Source of the DNA: Streptomyces sp. DG2A-72
Lineage (GTDB): Bacteria > Actinomycetota > Actinomycetes > Streptomycetales > Streptomycetaceae
Assembly: GCF_030499575.1 (NCBI RefSeq)
Contig: NZ_JASTLC010000001.1
Coordinates: forward strand, 1,054,001-1,118,000
Direction: 5' to 3'
Length of the DNA stretch: 64,000 nucleotides
Within the stretch, counting starts at the first letter, position 1. Every line of letters starts with the position of its first letter. The notes under the pieces are model-generated. The model made no database searches, had not been told where the DNA came from, and saw nothing but the letters and a program-made list of their open reading frames with translations. The position numbers and the translations under genes are program-made. Below are positions 49,196-58,586 of the stretch, in pieces.

Positions 49196-50983
49196 ATGCA
49201 GATTCAAGACCTTCCGTATCCCGACCCCGGTGTGCCGGACGCACGCTCGGGTCCCCGATTCCTGCGGTGGCTCTTCCGGAATCAGCTGGGTGGGCAGCTG
49301 AAGTCGCTGGCCTGGGGCCTGCTGCACTTCGTGTCCGTCTCCGCGCTGCCGTTCTGTGTCGGACTCGCCATCCAGGCAGTCGTCGACCGCTCCGGCACCC
49401 GGCTGGCCCTCGCGGGCGGCCTGCTGGCGCTCGCCTGCGCCGGAAACGCGATCGGCGACACCTTCCTGCACCGCACCGCGGTCACCAACTGGATCACCGC
49501 CGCCGCCCGCGTCCAGCAGCTGCTGGCCCGCAAGGCCTCGGTGCTGGGCTCGGCGCTGACCCGGCGCGTCGCGGCCGGTGAGGTCGTGGCCGTCTCCACG
49601 GGTGACGTCGAGAAGATCGGCTGGTTCGTGGAGGCCGTGTCCCGGTTCACCGCCGCCGCGGTCACCGTCGTACTGGTCTGCGTCGCCCTGGTCCTCTACC
49701 AGCCCGCGCTCGGGGTGGTCGTCGCCGTCGGCCTGCCCGTCCTGGCGATCGCCGTGCTGCCGCTGCTGCCCCGCGCGACCAGGCGGGCGGACATCCAGCG
49801 CGAGAAGGCGGGGCGCGCCACCGAACTGGCCTCGGACACCGTCGCCGGACTGCGCGTCCTGCGCGGCATCGGCGGCGAGGAGCTGTTCCTCGACCGCTAC
49901 CGCAGCGCCTCCCAGGAGGTACGCCACGCGGCCGTGCGCAGCGCCCGCATGTGGTCCCTGATCTCCGCGATCCAGGTGCTGCTGCCGGGGCTGCTGTTGA
50001 TCGCGGTGGTCTGGTACGGCGTGCACCTGGCCCGCCAGGGCCGGATCACAGTAGGTGAACTGGTCACCGTCTACAGCTCGGTCATGGTCCTGACCCACCC
50101 CCTGCGGCACTTCGAGGAGATCGCGATGGCGTACTCCTTCTCGCGTCCGTCGGCCCGGCGGGCCGCGCGTGTCCTGTCGCTGGAGCGTGCCACGGACACG
50201 GGCGGATCGCGTGCCGCCGAGGTGCCGTCCGGAGACCTGTACGACCCGGCGACCGGTCTGCTGGCCCCCGTCGGCCGGTTCACCGCGGTGGTGTGCGGCG
50301 ACCCGGACACGGCGGGGCGGCTGGCGGAACGGCTGGGCGGGCACCCCGCGGAGGAGAGCACCTCGGTGCTGCTCGGCGGCGTGCCGCTGGACGAGCTGCC
50401 GCTCGACTCGGCGCGAACGGCCGTCCTCGTCCAGGACAAGGACCCGGTGCTGCTGTCGGGCTCGCTGCGCGAACTGCTCGACGTTCCCGCGTCCGGTGAC
50501 GTGGCCGCCGAGCGGGCACTGGCGGCGGCGCAGTGCGAGGACGTCCTCACCGCGCTCGTCCAGGGTTCACTCGACGCCCAGGATCCGCTGGACGCCCGGA
50601 TCACCGAACGGGGGCGGTCCCTGTCCGGCGGCCAGCGGCAGCGGCTCGCGCTGGCCCGGTCGCTGCTGACGGACCCGGAAGTACTCGTCCTGGACGAACC
50701 GACCTCCGCCGTCGACTCGCACACCGAGGCACGGATCGCGACAGGCGTGAAGGAGTTGCGGGAGGGGCGCACGACCGTCGTGTTCACCTCCTCGCCGCTG
50801 CTCCTGGATCGCGCGGACCGGGTCGTGCTGGTGCACGAGGACGAGGTCACTGCGGTCGGCGTACACCGCGAACTCCTGATCAAGGAGCCCCGGTACCGGG
50901 CCGTCGTCACCCGCGAGACCGACGACGAGGCCGCCCTGAACGCCGTATGGGAAGAACTGGAAGAGATCGAGGAGACAGCATGA
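49196..50983 (+). CDS. ABC exporter half-transporter with degenerate Walker A
   Basis: This 595-residue protein has a transmembrane domain (about 30-310, VQQLLARKASVLGSALTRRV) and an ATPase domain. The latter has a canonical signature RSLSGGQRQRLALARSLL and Walker B VLVLDEPTSAVDSH. Where Walker A should be, the sequence reads FTAVVCGDPDTAGRLAERLG without a GKS/T lysine. It pairs with the next gene, with which it overlaps by 4 nt (ATGA). Start ATG 49196 chosen at the first conserved residues (MQIQDLPYPDPGVPDARSG); earlier starts add non-conserved residues. Confidence 0.92.
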   Translation: MQIQDLPYPDPGVPDARSGPRFLRWLFRNQLGGQLKSLAWGLLHFVSVSALPFCVGLAIQAVVDRSGTRLALAGGLLALACAGNAIGDTFLHRTAVTNWITAAARVQQLLARKASVLGSALTRRVAAGEVVAVSTGDVEKIGWFVEAVSRFTAAAVTVVLVCVALVLYQPALGVVVAVGLPVLAIAVLPLLPRATRRADIQREKAGRATELASDTVAGLRVLRGIGGEELFLDRYRSASQEVRHAAVRSARMWSLISAIQVLLPGLLLIAVVWYGVHLARQGRITVGELVTVYSSVMVLTHPLRHFEEIAMAYSFSRPSARRAARVLSLERATDTGGSRAAEVPSGDLYDPATGLLAPVGRFTAVVCGDPDTAGRLAERLGGHPAEESTSVLLGGVPLDELPLDSARTAVLVQDKDPVLLSGSLRELLDVPASGDVAAERALAAAQCEDVLTALVQGSLDAQDPLDARITERGRSLSGGQRQRLALARSLLTDPEVLVLDEPTSAVDSHTEARIATGVKELREGRTTVVFTSSPLLLDRADRVVLVHEDEVTAVGVHRELLIKEPRYRAVVTRETDDEAALNAVWEELEEIEETA

Positions 50984-52761
50984 TCGGCGTGGCGCCACCG
51001 GCCTACGACCCGGCGGCACCGACGACGGCGAACACCCTGCCCGTCGGCGCCACCACGACCGTACGCGCCTATGTGGCCGAACTCTTCCGCCGGCACCGCC
51101 CTGCCTTCCTGCTCCTCATCGGCGTCAACACGGTCGCGGTGCTCGCGTCGATGGCTGGCCCGTATCTGCTCGGCGGGCTCGTGGAGCGGGTGTCGGAGGG
51201 GGCGCGTGAACTCCATCTGGAGCTCACCGCCTCGCTGTTCATGATCGCGCTGGTCGTTCAGGCCGTGTTCGTACGGGAGGTGCGGCTGCGGGGCGCGATG
51301 CTCGGCGAGCGGATGCTGGCCGACCTGCGCGAGGACTTCCTCGTGCGGTCGGTCGGGCTGCCGCCGGGGGTCCTGGAACGTGCGGGGACCGGCGACCTGC
51401 TGTCCCGGATCACGACGGACATCGACCGGCTGGCCAACGCGATGCGCGAGGCCGTACCGCAGTTGGCGATCAGCGTGGTGTGGGCGGCGCTGCTGCTGGG
51501 CGGGCTCGTCGTCACGGCGCCGCCGCTCGCCGCCGCGGTGCTGCTCGCCGTGCCGTTGCTGGTGGTCGGCTGCCGCTGGTACTTCAAGCGCGCCCCGTCC
51601 GCCTACCGGTCGGAGGCCGCGGGGTACGCGTCCGTGGCCGCCGTGCTCGCCGAGACGGTGGACGCCGGGCACACCGTCGAGGCCCACCGCCTCGGCGATC
51701 GCCGGATCGAACTGTCGGACCGGCGGATCAAGGAGTGGACGGCCTGGGAGCGCTACACGATGTGGCTGCGGTCGGTGCTCTTCCCGGTCGTCAACGTCAC
51801 CCATGTCACCGTGCTCTCATCGGTCCTGATGCTCGGCGGCGTCTTCGTCCTGCGGGGCTGGATCGACGTCGGCCAGCTGACCACGGGTGCGCTGATCGCG
51901 CAGATGCTCGTCGACCCGGTCGGGCTCATGCTGCGCTGGTACGACGAGCTTCAAGTCGCCGAGGTGTCACTGGCCCGGCTGGTCGGGGTCCGGGAGATCG
52001 AGCCGGACGACGGTGACGCCGAGGTGTCACCCGACGGGCGCGACGTGCGGGCGGACCGGGTCCACTTCGGCTACCTCGAAGGCGTGGACGTCCTGCGCAA
52101 GGTGTCCCTCGACGTCGCTCCGGGCACCCGGCTGGCGCTGGTCGGCCCGTCGGGCGCGGGGAAGTCCACGCTGGGCAGGCTGCTGGCCGGCATCTACGCG
52201 CCCCGGGGCGGCCACATCACCCTCGGCGGCGCCGAACTGTCCCGGATGCCCGCCGAGGCGGTCCGCTCCCATGTGGCGCTGGTCAACCAGGAACACCATG
52301 TGTTCGTCGGCGCCCTGCGGGACAACCTCCTGCTGGCCCGCACGGACGCCACCGACGCCGAGCTGTGGGCAGCCCTGGGCGCGGTCGACGCGGACGAGTG
52401 GGCGCGGGCGCTCGATGACGGCCTCGACACCGAGGTCGGCTCGGGCGGGGCGGTGCTCACGCCGGCGCAGGCCCAGCAGATCGCGCTGGCCCGCCTGGTG
52501 CTGGCCGACCCGCACACGCTCGTCCTGGACGAGGCCACCTCCCTGCTCGACCCACGCGCGGCACGCCACCTGGAGCGGTCCCTCGGCCGGGTCCTCGACG
52601 GCCGAACCGTCGTCGCCATCGCCCACCGGCTGCACACCGCCCACGACGCCGACGTCATCGCCGTCGTCGAGAACGGCCGGATCAGCGAGCTGGGCAGCCA
52701 CGACGAGCTGGTCGCCGCGGACGGGGCGTACGCGGCGCTGTGGCGGTCCTGGCACGGGTGA
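50980..52761 (+). CDS. ABC exporter half-transporter with degenerate signature motif
   Basis: This 593-residue partner has canonical Walker A LVGPSGAGKST, Walker B HTLVLDEATSLLDPRA and switch region AIAHRLHTAHDAD. The signature is LTPAQAQQIALARLVL instead of LSGGQ. In a heterodimer, the first subunit's Walker A site and this subunit's signature would form the same composite ATP site, so one site is degenerate and the other (this Walker A with the first subunit's LSGGQ) is intact. This asymmetric plan is well known in heterodimeric exporters. Substrate unknown. Confidence 0.93.
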   Translation: MIGVAPPAYDPAAPTTANTLPVGATTTVRAYVAELFRRHRPAFLLLIGVNTVAVLASMAGPYLLGGLVERVSEGARELHLELTASLFMIALVVQAVFVREVRLRGAMLGERMLADLREDFLVRSVGLPPGVLERAGTGDLLSRITTDIDRLANAMREAVPQLAISVVWAALLLGGLVVTAPPLAAAVLLAVPLLVVGCRWYFKRAPSAYRSEAAGYASVAAVLAETVDAGHTVEAHRLGDRRIELSDRRIKEWTAWERYTMWLRSVLFPVVNVTHVTVLSSVLMLGGVFVLRGWIDVGQLTTGALIAQMLVDPVGLMLRWYDELQVAEVSLARLVGVREIEPDDGDAEVSPDGRDVRADRVHFGYLEGVDVLRKVSLDVAPGTRLALVGPSGAGKSTLGRLLAGIYAPRGGHITLGGAELSRMPAEAVRSHVALVNQEHHVFVGALRDNLLLARTDATDAELWAALGAVDADEWARALDDGLDTEVGSGGAVLTPAQAQQIALARLVLADPHTLVLDEATSLLDPRAARHLERSLGRVLDGRTVVAIAHRLHTAHDADVIAVVENGRISELGSHDELVAADGAYAALWRSWHG

Positions 52762-52786
52762 GCCACTGAGCCGCTCGGTTCAGTAG

Positions 52787-52838
52787 CCGTCACCGCCGGT
52801 GCCGTCCTCTTCCGTCGAGGGGACGGCACCGGTGACGG
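52787..52838. terminator. 18-bp bulged hairpin after the ABC exporter pair
   Basis: CCGTCACC (52787-52794) pairs with GGTGACGG (52831-52838). GGTGCCGTCC (52798-52807) pairs with GGACGGCACC (52821-52830). A 3-nt bulge lies on the left arm and the loop is 13 nt. It lies 25 nt after the exporter stop and is a plausible terminator. Confidence 0.7.
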
Positions 52839-52929
52839 CCCTGCCTTCGGCGTCGGGCACGTACCGGATCCCGTCGATGCCTGCCCCTTCAGGTCGCCCC
52901 CGTTCCGGTCCTGGGCGCGCGTGGTCGTC

Positions 52930-53136
52930 ATGCAGATCACGGATGGCCCTCCCGGTACCCACTGCACATGCCGGCTCCTGCTCACCGACGGCTCCACCCG
53001 CGACGCCGGCGAGTGGTGGATGCCACCCTCCGGCCGGGCCACCTGGATCGCGTACGGGGACGCGGCAGCCGTCGACCGGGGCGAACTCGACGCCGACGAC
53101 GGCCGCGTTCGGTCGTCGGCGGATCTGGGCGATTGA
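52930..53136 (+). CDS. small hypothetical protein
   Basis: This 68-residue frame with good codon bias reads MQITDGPPGTHCTCRLLLTD and ends in SADLGD. The centre (GEWWMPPSGRATWIAYGDAA) looks like a folded beta protein. I do not recognise the family. The 270 nt to the next gene (53137-53406) contain no other gene and likely the DUF5709 promoter. Confidence 0.5.
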   Translation: MQITDGPPGTHCTCRLLLTDGSTRDAGEWWMPPSGRATWIAYGDAAAVDRGELDADDGRVRSSADLGD

Positions 53137-53406
53137 CCTCGGGCTGTCCCGTCCCAGGGATGGTGTGCGGGCCGATCGCGCGCCCGGGCGGGGTGTCACA
53201 AGGGCCGTCCCGCCGAACCCGGCCCTCTCCCTCCCGTGCCGTTGCGCGGTGCCGAAAGGGGGTGGAAGGCTGGATATCGGTACCGGCTCGCGGAGTGCGG
53301 CCGGGAACCGCTCGGCTCCGGTCGAGTGCGCCCCGCGCCCCGCGCCCCGGCCGCCCGTCGCCGACCGCGGTCGGAACGGGCCCGTCCCCATCACCTGGAG
53401 GTACCC

Positions 53407-53877
53407 GTGAACAGCGTCGACGGATGGGGAGACGACGTCTACCAGCCCGACGGATCCGAGGTCCAGGACGACGCCGGGTTGCTGGACGCGGAGGACACCC
53501 TGGTCGACGACGGTGTCGACGACCCCCTCGACCGGGGCTGGTCTCCTCCGGACAGACCATGGGCGGTGGAGCGCTCCGACGTGACGGCCGCCGAGCGCCT
53601 GCACGGCGAGACGCTGGACCAACGGCTCGCCGAGGAGCTGCCGGATCTCACGGAGCCGGACGGGGACGGCATCGGAGACAGCCAGGGCACCGATGGGGAA
53701 CTCTGGGACAACGAGGTCGGCACCGTCCGCTCCGGCCGTCTGGTGGCCCCCGACGAAGGAGCGCACGAGGACGAGGAGAGCGCGATGATCGCCACAGACG
53801 TCGGTATCGACGGCGCCGCGGCCTCGGCCGAGGAGGCCGCCATGCACATCGTCGACGAGGACACCCTGTCCGGCTGA
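53407..53877 (+). CDS. DUF5709 family acidic protein
   Basis: This 156-residue, very acidic protein matches DUF5709 in its landmarks: GWGDDVYQPDGSEVQDDAGL, DTLVDDGVDDPLDRGWSPPD, ETLDQRLAEELPD, and the final AEEAAMHIVDED. GTG 53407 has GGAGG 5 nt upstream. These small proteins are widespread in actinobacteria and have no known function. It precedes rpmE2 by 48 nt in the same direction and may be co-transcribed. Confidence 0.88.
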   Translation: MNSVDGWGDDVYQPDGSEVQDDAGLLDAEDTLVDDGVDDPLDRGWSPPDRPWAVERSDVTAAERLHGETLDQRLAEELPDLTEPDGDGIGDSQGTDGELWDNEVGTVRSGRLVAPDEGAHEDEESAMIATDVGIDGAAASAEEAAMHIVDEDTLSG

Positions 53878-53925
53878 CCCGTCGTCCCCCGCGCCGACGA
53901 TCCCGGTGCCGTACAAGGAGCCGCC

Positions 53926-54183
53926 ATGCAGCAGGACAAGCACCCCGACTACCACCCGGTCGTCTTCCGCGACCGCGCCGCCGGCTACGCCTTCCTGACC
54001 CGGTCCACCGCCACGAGCGAGCAGACCATCGAGTGGGACGACGGCGAGACCTACCCGGTCGTGGACGTGGAGATCTCCTCCGAGAGCCATCCCTTCTACA
54101 CCGGCAAGGCACGGACCGTGGACACCGAGGGCCGCGTCGCCAAGTTCGAGAAGCGGTACGGCAGCACCGGGCACAGCGGCTGA
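53926..54183 (+). CDS. rpmE2: 50S ribosomal protein L31 type B
   Basis: This 85-residue L31 paralogue lacks the CxxC zinc motifs of type A ([20 protein letters not shown], then [20 protein letters not shown]). Type B L31 replaces the zinc-containing form under zinc limitation and is usually Zur-repressed. I do not see a clear Zur box upstream. GGAG lies near 53917, about 6-8 nt upstream of the ATG. It is convergent with the DUF457 gene. Confidence 0.95.
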   Translation: MQQDKHPDYHPVVFRDRAAGYAFLTRSTATSEQTIEWDDGETYPVVDVEISSESHPFYTGKARTVDTEGRVAKFEKRYGSTGHSG

Positions 54184-54245
54184 CAGCACTGGGCAGGTGA
54201 GGCCGGGCCCACGGCAACCTGTGCCCCGCCCTGGCGGCGGCGGGC

Positions 54246-55040
54246 TCAGATGAAGTTGAGCGCCGCCGCGCAGCCCACGCCCCCGAGCAGCATGAAGGCC
54301 GGCATCAGCACCTTCAGCTCGACCCAGCTGCCCGCCCGGAACCGCATGGCCTTCGGCGGGCCGATGGGGTACCAGCGCTTGCGGCCCACCGGGATCGGCC
54401 AGAGTATCGGGCAGCCGGAGACGGTCAGCGCGTCCCCGATGTCGTGCACCAGCGCGCCCAGCAGGATCGGCAGGCCCAGCCACAGGTACTCCTGGCCGGG
54501 CTCGGTGAACAGCCAGCTCGCGCCGTTGCCCGGCTCGTCCAGGACACCCGCGAGAATCCATGCGCTGGTGGCCGCGAGCAGCCACACCAGGACATCGGCG
54601 CTGGAGCCTCGCGTCGCCCGCCACAGCAGGCCTTCGATGGCCAGCACTATGTGCGCGAACAAAATCGCCAGCACCGCCCAGCGCCCCCCGGTGATCGCCA
54701 GGACCGAGGCGCCCGCGCCGATCAGGACGGCCCACAGCCAGGTGTGGGTGAGCGTGCGGTGCCCGCCGGAGCGGCGCGGGTCGCCCTGCTTCTTCGTGGC
54801 CTTGTAGACGGCGTACGACAGCTTGTCGACGATCTCGCACAGCCCGCGCGAGAGCGGTCCGAAGGCCCGCGAGATGGTGGCCGCCTTGTGGTCGAGGTCC
54901 GGGGCGAGCGCGGCGCCGGCACAGATCAGGGCGCCCACCAGGAGCACCGGCCACGGCATCGTGTGCCCTGTCGCAGCCGCCGCCGCTCCGACGCCGAGCC
55001 AGGCCGCGGCCCCCGACAGTGAGTGTGCTGGTCCCATCAT
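54246..55040 (-). CDS. YdjM/DUF457 family membrane metal-dependent hydrolase-like protein
   Basis: This 264-residue membrane protein has several TM helices and a His/Asp-rich core: APDLDHKAATISRAFGPLSR, then GGHRTLTHTWLWAVLIGAGA and HDIGDALTVSGCPILWPIPV. These are typical of YdjM/LexA-regulated, phospholipase-related membrane hydrolases. Two adjacent ATG codons at 55040 and 55037 serve as start; no strong ribosome-binding site is seen. Function in Streptomyces unknown. Confidence 0.85.
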   Translation of the reverse strand: MMGPAHSLSGAAAWLGVGAAAAATGHTMPWPVLLVGALICAGAALAPDLDHKAATISRAFGPLSRGLCEIVDKLSYAVYKATKKQGDPRRSGGHRTLTHTWLWAVLIGAGASVLAITGGRWAVLAILFAHIVLAIEGLLWRATRGSSADVLVWLLAATSAWILAGVLDEPGNGASWLFTEPGQEYLWLGLPILLGALVHDIGDALTVSGCPILWPIPVGRKRWYPIGPPKAMRFRAGSWVELKVLMPAFMLLGGVGCAAALNFI

Positions 55041-55185
55041 CGCCGTTGCCCGCCCCATTCGTTGTGTGCCGCTGTCCAGTTGACCGGGTGCGCTGACGCT
55101 CCGTCGGCGAGACAGCGTAGCGTTCGCGATCTTCGGGCCTGCATCCGATTCCCCTATCGGGCAGGAGGGCAGGCAAGATGGGGGC

Positions 55186-57699
55186 GTGACCCTCATCGAT
55201 CAGCTGCCGCCGACCGCCGACCCCGACGCTCTCTATGAGGCCTTCGAGTCGTGGGCCCAGGAGAGCGGCCTCACCCTCTACCCCCACCAGGAGGAGGCGC
55301 TGATCGAGGTGGTCTCCGGTGCGAATGTGATCGTGTCGACGCCCACCGGCTCCGGCAAGAGCATGATCGCGGCGGGTGCGCACTTCGCCGCCCTGGCCCG
55401 TGACGAGGTCACCTTCTACACAGCCCCGATCAAGGCGCTCGTCTCGGAGAAGTTCTTCGAGCTGTGCAAGCTCTTCGGCACCGAGAACGTCGGCATGCTC
55501 ACCGGCGACGCGTCCGTCAACGCCGACGCTCCCGTCATCTGCTGCACCGCCGAGGTGCTCGCGTCGATCGCCCTGCGCGACGGCAAGAACGCCGACGTCG
55601 GCCAGGTCGTGATGGACGAGTTCCACTTCTACGCGGAGGGCGACCGGGGCTGGGCCTGGCAGATCCCGATCCTCGAACTGCCGCAGGCGCAGTTCGTCCT
55701 GATGTCGGCCACGCTCGGCGATGTCTCGATGTTCGAGAAGGACCTCACCCGGCGCACCGGCCGCCCGACCGCGGTGGTCCGCTCGGCGACCCGTCCCGTG
55801 CCGCTGTCCTACGAGTACAAATTCACGCCGCTCACCGAGACACTGACCGAGCTGCTGGAGACCAAGCAGGCGCCGGTCTACATCGTGCACTTCACCCAGG
55901 CTCAGGCCGTGGAGCGGGCGCAGGCGCTGATGAGCATCAACATGTGCTCGCGCGAGGAGAAGGACCAGATCGCCGAGCTGATCGGCAACTTCCGCTTCAC
56001 CACCAAGTTCGGCCGCAACCTCTCCCGCTACGTCCGGCACGGCATCGGTGTCCATCACGCCGGCATGCTGCCCAAGTACCGCCGCCTGGTGGAGAAGCTC
56101 GCGCAGGCCGGTCTGCTGAAGGTCATCTGCGGCACGGACACGCTCGGCGTGGGCGTCAACGTCCCCATCCGCACCGTGCTGTTCACGGCTCTCACCAAGT
56201 ACGACGGCAGCCGCGTGCGCACGCTGCGCGCCCGTGAGTTCCACCAGATCGCGGGGCGGGCCGGGCGCGCGGGCTTCGACACGGCGGGCTTCGTCGTGGC
56301 GCAGGCGCCCGAGCACGTGGTCGAGAACGAGAAGGCGCTCGCCAAGGCGGGCGACGACCCGAAGAAGCGCCGCAAGGTGGTCCGCAAGAAGGCGCCCGAG
56401 GGTTTCGTCGGGTGGACGGAGAACACCTTCGAGAAGCTCATCGCCTCCGATCCGGAGCCGCTGACCTCGCGTTTCCGGGTGACGCACACGATGCTGCTGT
56501 CGGTGATCGCCCGGCCCGGCAACGCCTTCGAGGCGATGCGGCACCTCCTGGAGGACAACCACGAGTCGCGCAAGCAGCAGCTCAGGCACATCCGGCGGGC
56601 GATCGCCATCTACCGCTCGCTGCTGGACGGCGGCATCGTCGAGAAGCTCGACGAGCCGGACGCCTCGGGCCGCATCGTGCGCCTCACCGTCGATCTCCAG
56701 CAGGACTTCGCGCTCAACCAGCCGCTGTCCACGTTCGCCCTGGCCGCGTTCGAGCTGCTGGACCCCGAGTCGCCGTCGTACGCGCTGGACATGGTGTCCG
56801 TCGTCGAGTCGACGCTGGACGACCCACGGCAGATCCTCGTCGCCCAGCTGAACAAGGCGAAGGGCGAGGCCGTGGCCGCGATGAAGGCGGACGGTGTCGA
56901 GTACGAGGAGCGCATGGAGCGGCTCCAGGACATCTCGTACCCGAAGCCCCTGGAAGAGCTGCTCTTCCACGCCTACGACACCTACCGCAAGAGCCATCCC
57001 TGGGTGGGCGACCACCCGCTGTCGCCGAAGTCCGTCATCCGCGACATGTACGAACGGGCCATGTCCTTCACGGAGTTGGTGTCCTTCTACGAGCTGGCCC
57101 GCACCGAGGGCATCGTCCTGCGCTACCTCGCCTCCGCCTACAAGGCCCTCGACCACAACATCCCCGACGACCTCAAGTCCGAGGATCTGCAGGACCTGAT
57201 CGAGTGGCTCGGCGAGATGGTGCGCCAGGTCGACTCCAGCCTGCTGGACGAGTGGGAGCAGCTCGCCAACCCGGAGGAGATGACCGCCGAGGAGGCCCAG
57301 GAGAAGGCCGACGAGGTCAAGCCGGTGACTGCGAACGCGCGCGCCTTCCGGGTCCTGGTGCGCAACGCCCTGTTCCGCCGGGTCGAGCTGGCCGCCCTCG
57401 ACCAGGTCGAGGAGCTGGGCGAGATGGACGCGGAGTCGGGCTGGGACGCGGACACCTGGGGCGAGGCGATGGACAACTACTGGGACGAGTACGACGACCT
57501 CGGCACCGGCCCCGACGCCCGCGGCCCCAAGCTGCTCGTCATCAAGGAAGAACCGCAGCACGGCCTGTGGCGCGTGCGCCAGATCTTCGACGACCCGAAC
57601 GACGATCATGACTGGGGCATCAGCGCGGAGATCGACCTCGCCGCCTCCGACGCTGAAGGCCGTGCGGTCGTCCGTGTCACCGACGTCGGCCAGCTGTGA
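55186..57699 (+). CDS. Ski2-like DEAD/DEAH-box RNA helicase with DUF3516 domain
   Basis: This 837-residue helicase has motif I TPTGSGKS (52-59), motif II DEFH (144-147), motif III LMSATLGD and motif VI QIAGRAGRAGFD. The C-terminal ~450 residues match DUF3516 of actinobacterial Ski2-like helicases. Such enzymes unwind structured RNA in an ATP-dependent manner and may assist RNA decay. GTG 55186 is preferred because the family N-terminus starts here (TLIDQLPPTADPDALYEAF). It is followed 19 nt later by tesB. Confidence 0.93.
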   Translation: MTLIDQLPPTADPDALYEAFESWAQESGLTLYPHQEEALIEVVSGANVIVSTPTGSGKSMIAAGAHFAALARDEVTFYTAPIKALVSEKFFELCKLFGTENVGMLTGDASVNADAPVICCTAEVLASIALRDGKNADVGQVVMDEFHFYAEGDRGWAWQIPILELPQAQFVLMSATLGDVSMFEKDLTRRTGRPTAVVRSATRPVPLSYEYKFTPLTETLTELLETKQAPVYIVHFTQAQAVERAQALMSINMCSREEKDQIAELIGNFRFTTKFGRNLSRYVRHGIGVHHAGMLPKYRRLVEKLAQAGLLKVICGTDTLGVGVNVPIRTVLFTALTKYDGSRVRTLRAREFHQIAGRAGRAGFDTAGFVVAQAPEHVVENEKALAKAGDDPKKRRKVVRKKAPEGFVGWTENTFEKLIASDPEPLTSRFRVTHTMLLSVIARPGNAFEAMRHLLEDNHESRKQQLRHIRRAIAIYRSLLDGGIVEKLDEPDASGRIVRLTVDLQQDFALNQPLSTFALAAFELLDPESPSYALDMVSVVESTLDDPRQILVAQLNKAKGEAVAAMKADGVEYEERMERLQDISYPKPLEELLFHAYDTYRKSHPWVGDHPLSPKSVIRDMYERAMSFTELVSFYELARTEGIVLRYLASAYKALDHNIPDDLKSEDLQDLIEWLGEMVRQVDSSLLDEWEQLANPEEMTAEEAQEKADEVKPVTANARAFRVLVRNALFRRVELAALDQVEELGEMDAESGWDADTWGEAMDNYWDEYDDLGTGPDARGPKLLVIKEEPQHGLWRVRQIFDDPNDDHDWGISAEIDLAASDAEGRAVVRVTDVGQL

Positions 57700-57718
57700 G
57701 CACAGGAGAATCCCACCC

Positions 57719-58585
57719 ATGACGAATCCGGCCGAGAGGCTCGTCGACCTGCTCGACCTGGAGCAGATCGAGGTCAACATCTTCCGGGGCCGCAGCCCGC
57801 AGGAGTCTTTGCAACGGGTCTTCGGCGGCCAGGTGGCCGGCCAGGCGCTGGTCGCCGCCGGGCGCACCACGGACGGCGAGCGCCCGGTGCACTCGCTGCA
57901 CGCGTACTTCCTGCGCCCGGGCCGGCCGGGCGTGCCGATCGTGTACCAGGTCGAGCGGGTCCGGGACGGCCGGTCGTTCACCACCCGTCGGGTCACCGCC
58001 GTGCAGCAGGGCCGCACGATCTTCAATCTCACCGCCTCCTTTCACAAGCCTGAGGAAGGTTCCTTCGAGCACCAGCTGCCGCCGGCCCGCAAGGTCCCGG
58101 ACCCGGAGTCCCTGCCGACGGTGACGCAGCAGGTCCGGGAGCATCTGGGCGCGCTGCCCGAGCAGTTCGAGCGCATGGCCCGGCGTCAGCCCTTCGACAT
58201 CCGCTATGTGGACCGGCTGCGCTGGACCGCCGAGGAGGTCAAGAACGCCGAGCCGCGCAGCGCCGTGTGGATGCGTGCGGTCGGGCCGCTCGGTGACGAC
58301 CCGCTCGTGCACACCTGCGCGCTGACCTACGCCAGCGACATGACCCTCCTGGACGCCGTCCGGATCCCGGTCGAACCCCTGTGGGGCCCACGGAACTTCG
58401 ACATGGCGTCACTGGACCACGCCATGTGGTTCCATCGGCCGTTCCGCGCGGACGAGTGGTTCCTCTACGACCAGGAGTCGCCGATCGCGACGGGCGGACG
58501 AGGCCTCGCCCGCGGGCGCATCTACGACGTGGAGGGACGGCTGCTCGTCTCCGTCGTCCAGGAGGGGCTGTTCCGGGCGCTGTAG
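57719..58585 (+). CDS. tesB: acyl-CoA thioesterase II
   Basis: This 288-residue double-hotdog thioesterase has FGGQVAGQALVAAGRTTDGE, VHSLHAYFLRPGRPGVPIVY, LHTCALTYASDMTLL-like (HTCALTYASDMTLLDA) with the conserved Asp, and MWFHRPFRADEWFLYDQESP. It hydrolyses acyl-CoA to free acid and CoA. ATG 57719 follows AGGAG by 10 nt. Its stop is 1 nt from the convergent DUF6397 stop. Confidence 0.95.
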   Translation: MTNPAERLVDLLDLEQIEVNIFRGRSPQESLQRVFGGQVAGQALVAAGRTTDGERPVHSLHAYFLRPGRPGVPIVYQVERVRDGRSFTTRRVTAVQQGRTIFNLTASFHKPEEGSFEHQLPPARKVPDPESLPTVTQQVREHLGALPEQFERMARRQPFDIRYVDRLRWTAEEVKNAEPRSAVWMRAVGPLGDDPLVHTCALTYASDMTLLDAVRIPVEPLWGPRNFDMASLDHAMWFHRPFRADEWFLYDQESPIATGGRGLARGRIYDVEGRLLVSVVQEGLFRAL

Positions 58586-58586
58586 G

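Noticed and set aside
52780..52930. Minus-strand short run reading GIRYVPDAEGRAVTG, like an antitoxin fragment
   Set aside because: It has no convincing start and overlaps a strong terminator-like hairpin. The next gene starts on the opposite strand. Too short to support.
52780..58032. A 1750-codon open frame on the minus strand
   Set aside because: It runs antisense through DUF5709, rpmE2, the DUF457 gene and the helicase, all with recognisable motifs. High GC suppresses stop codons. Its translation is His/Arg/Gly-rich without domain structure.
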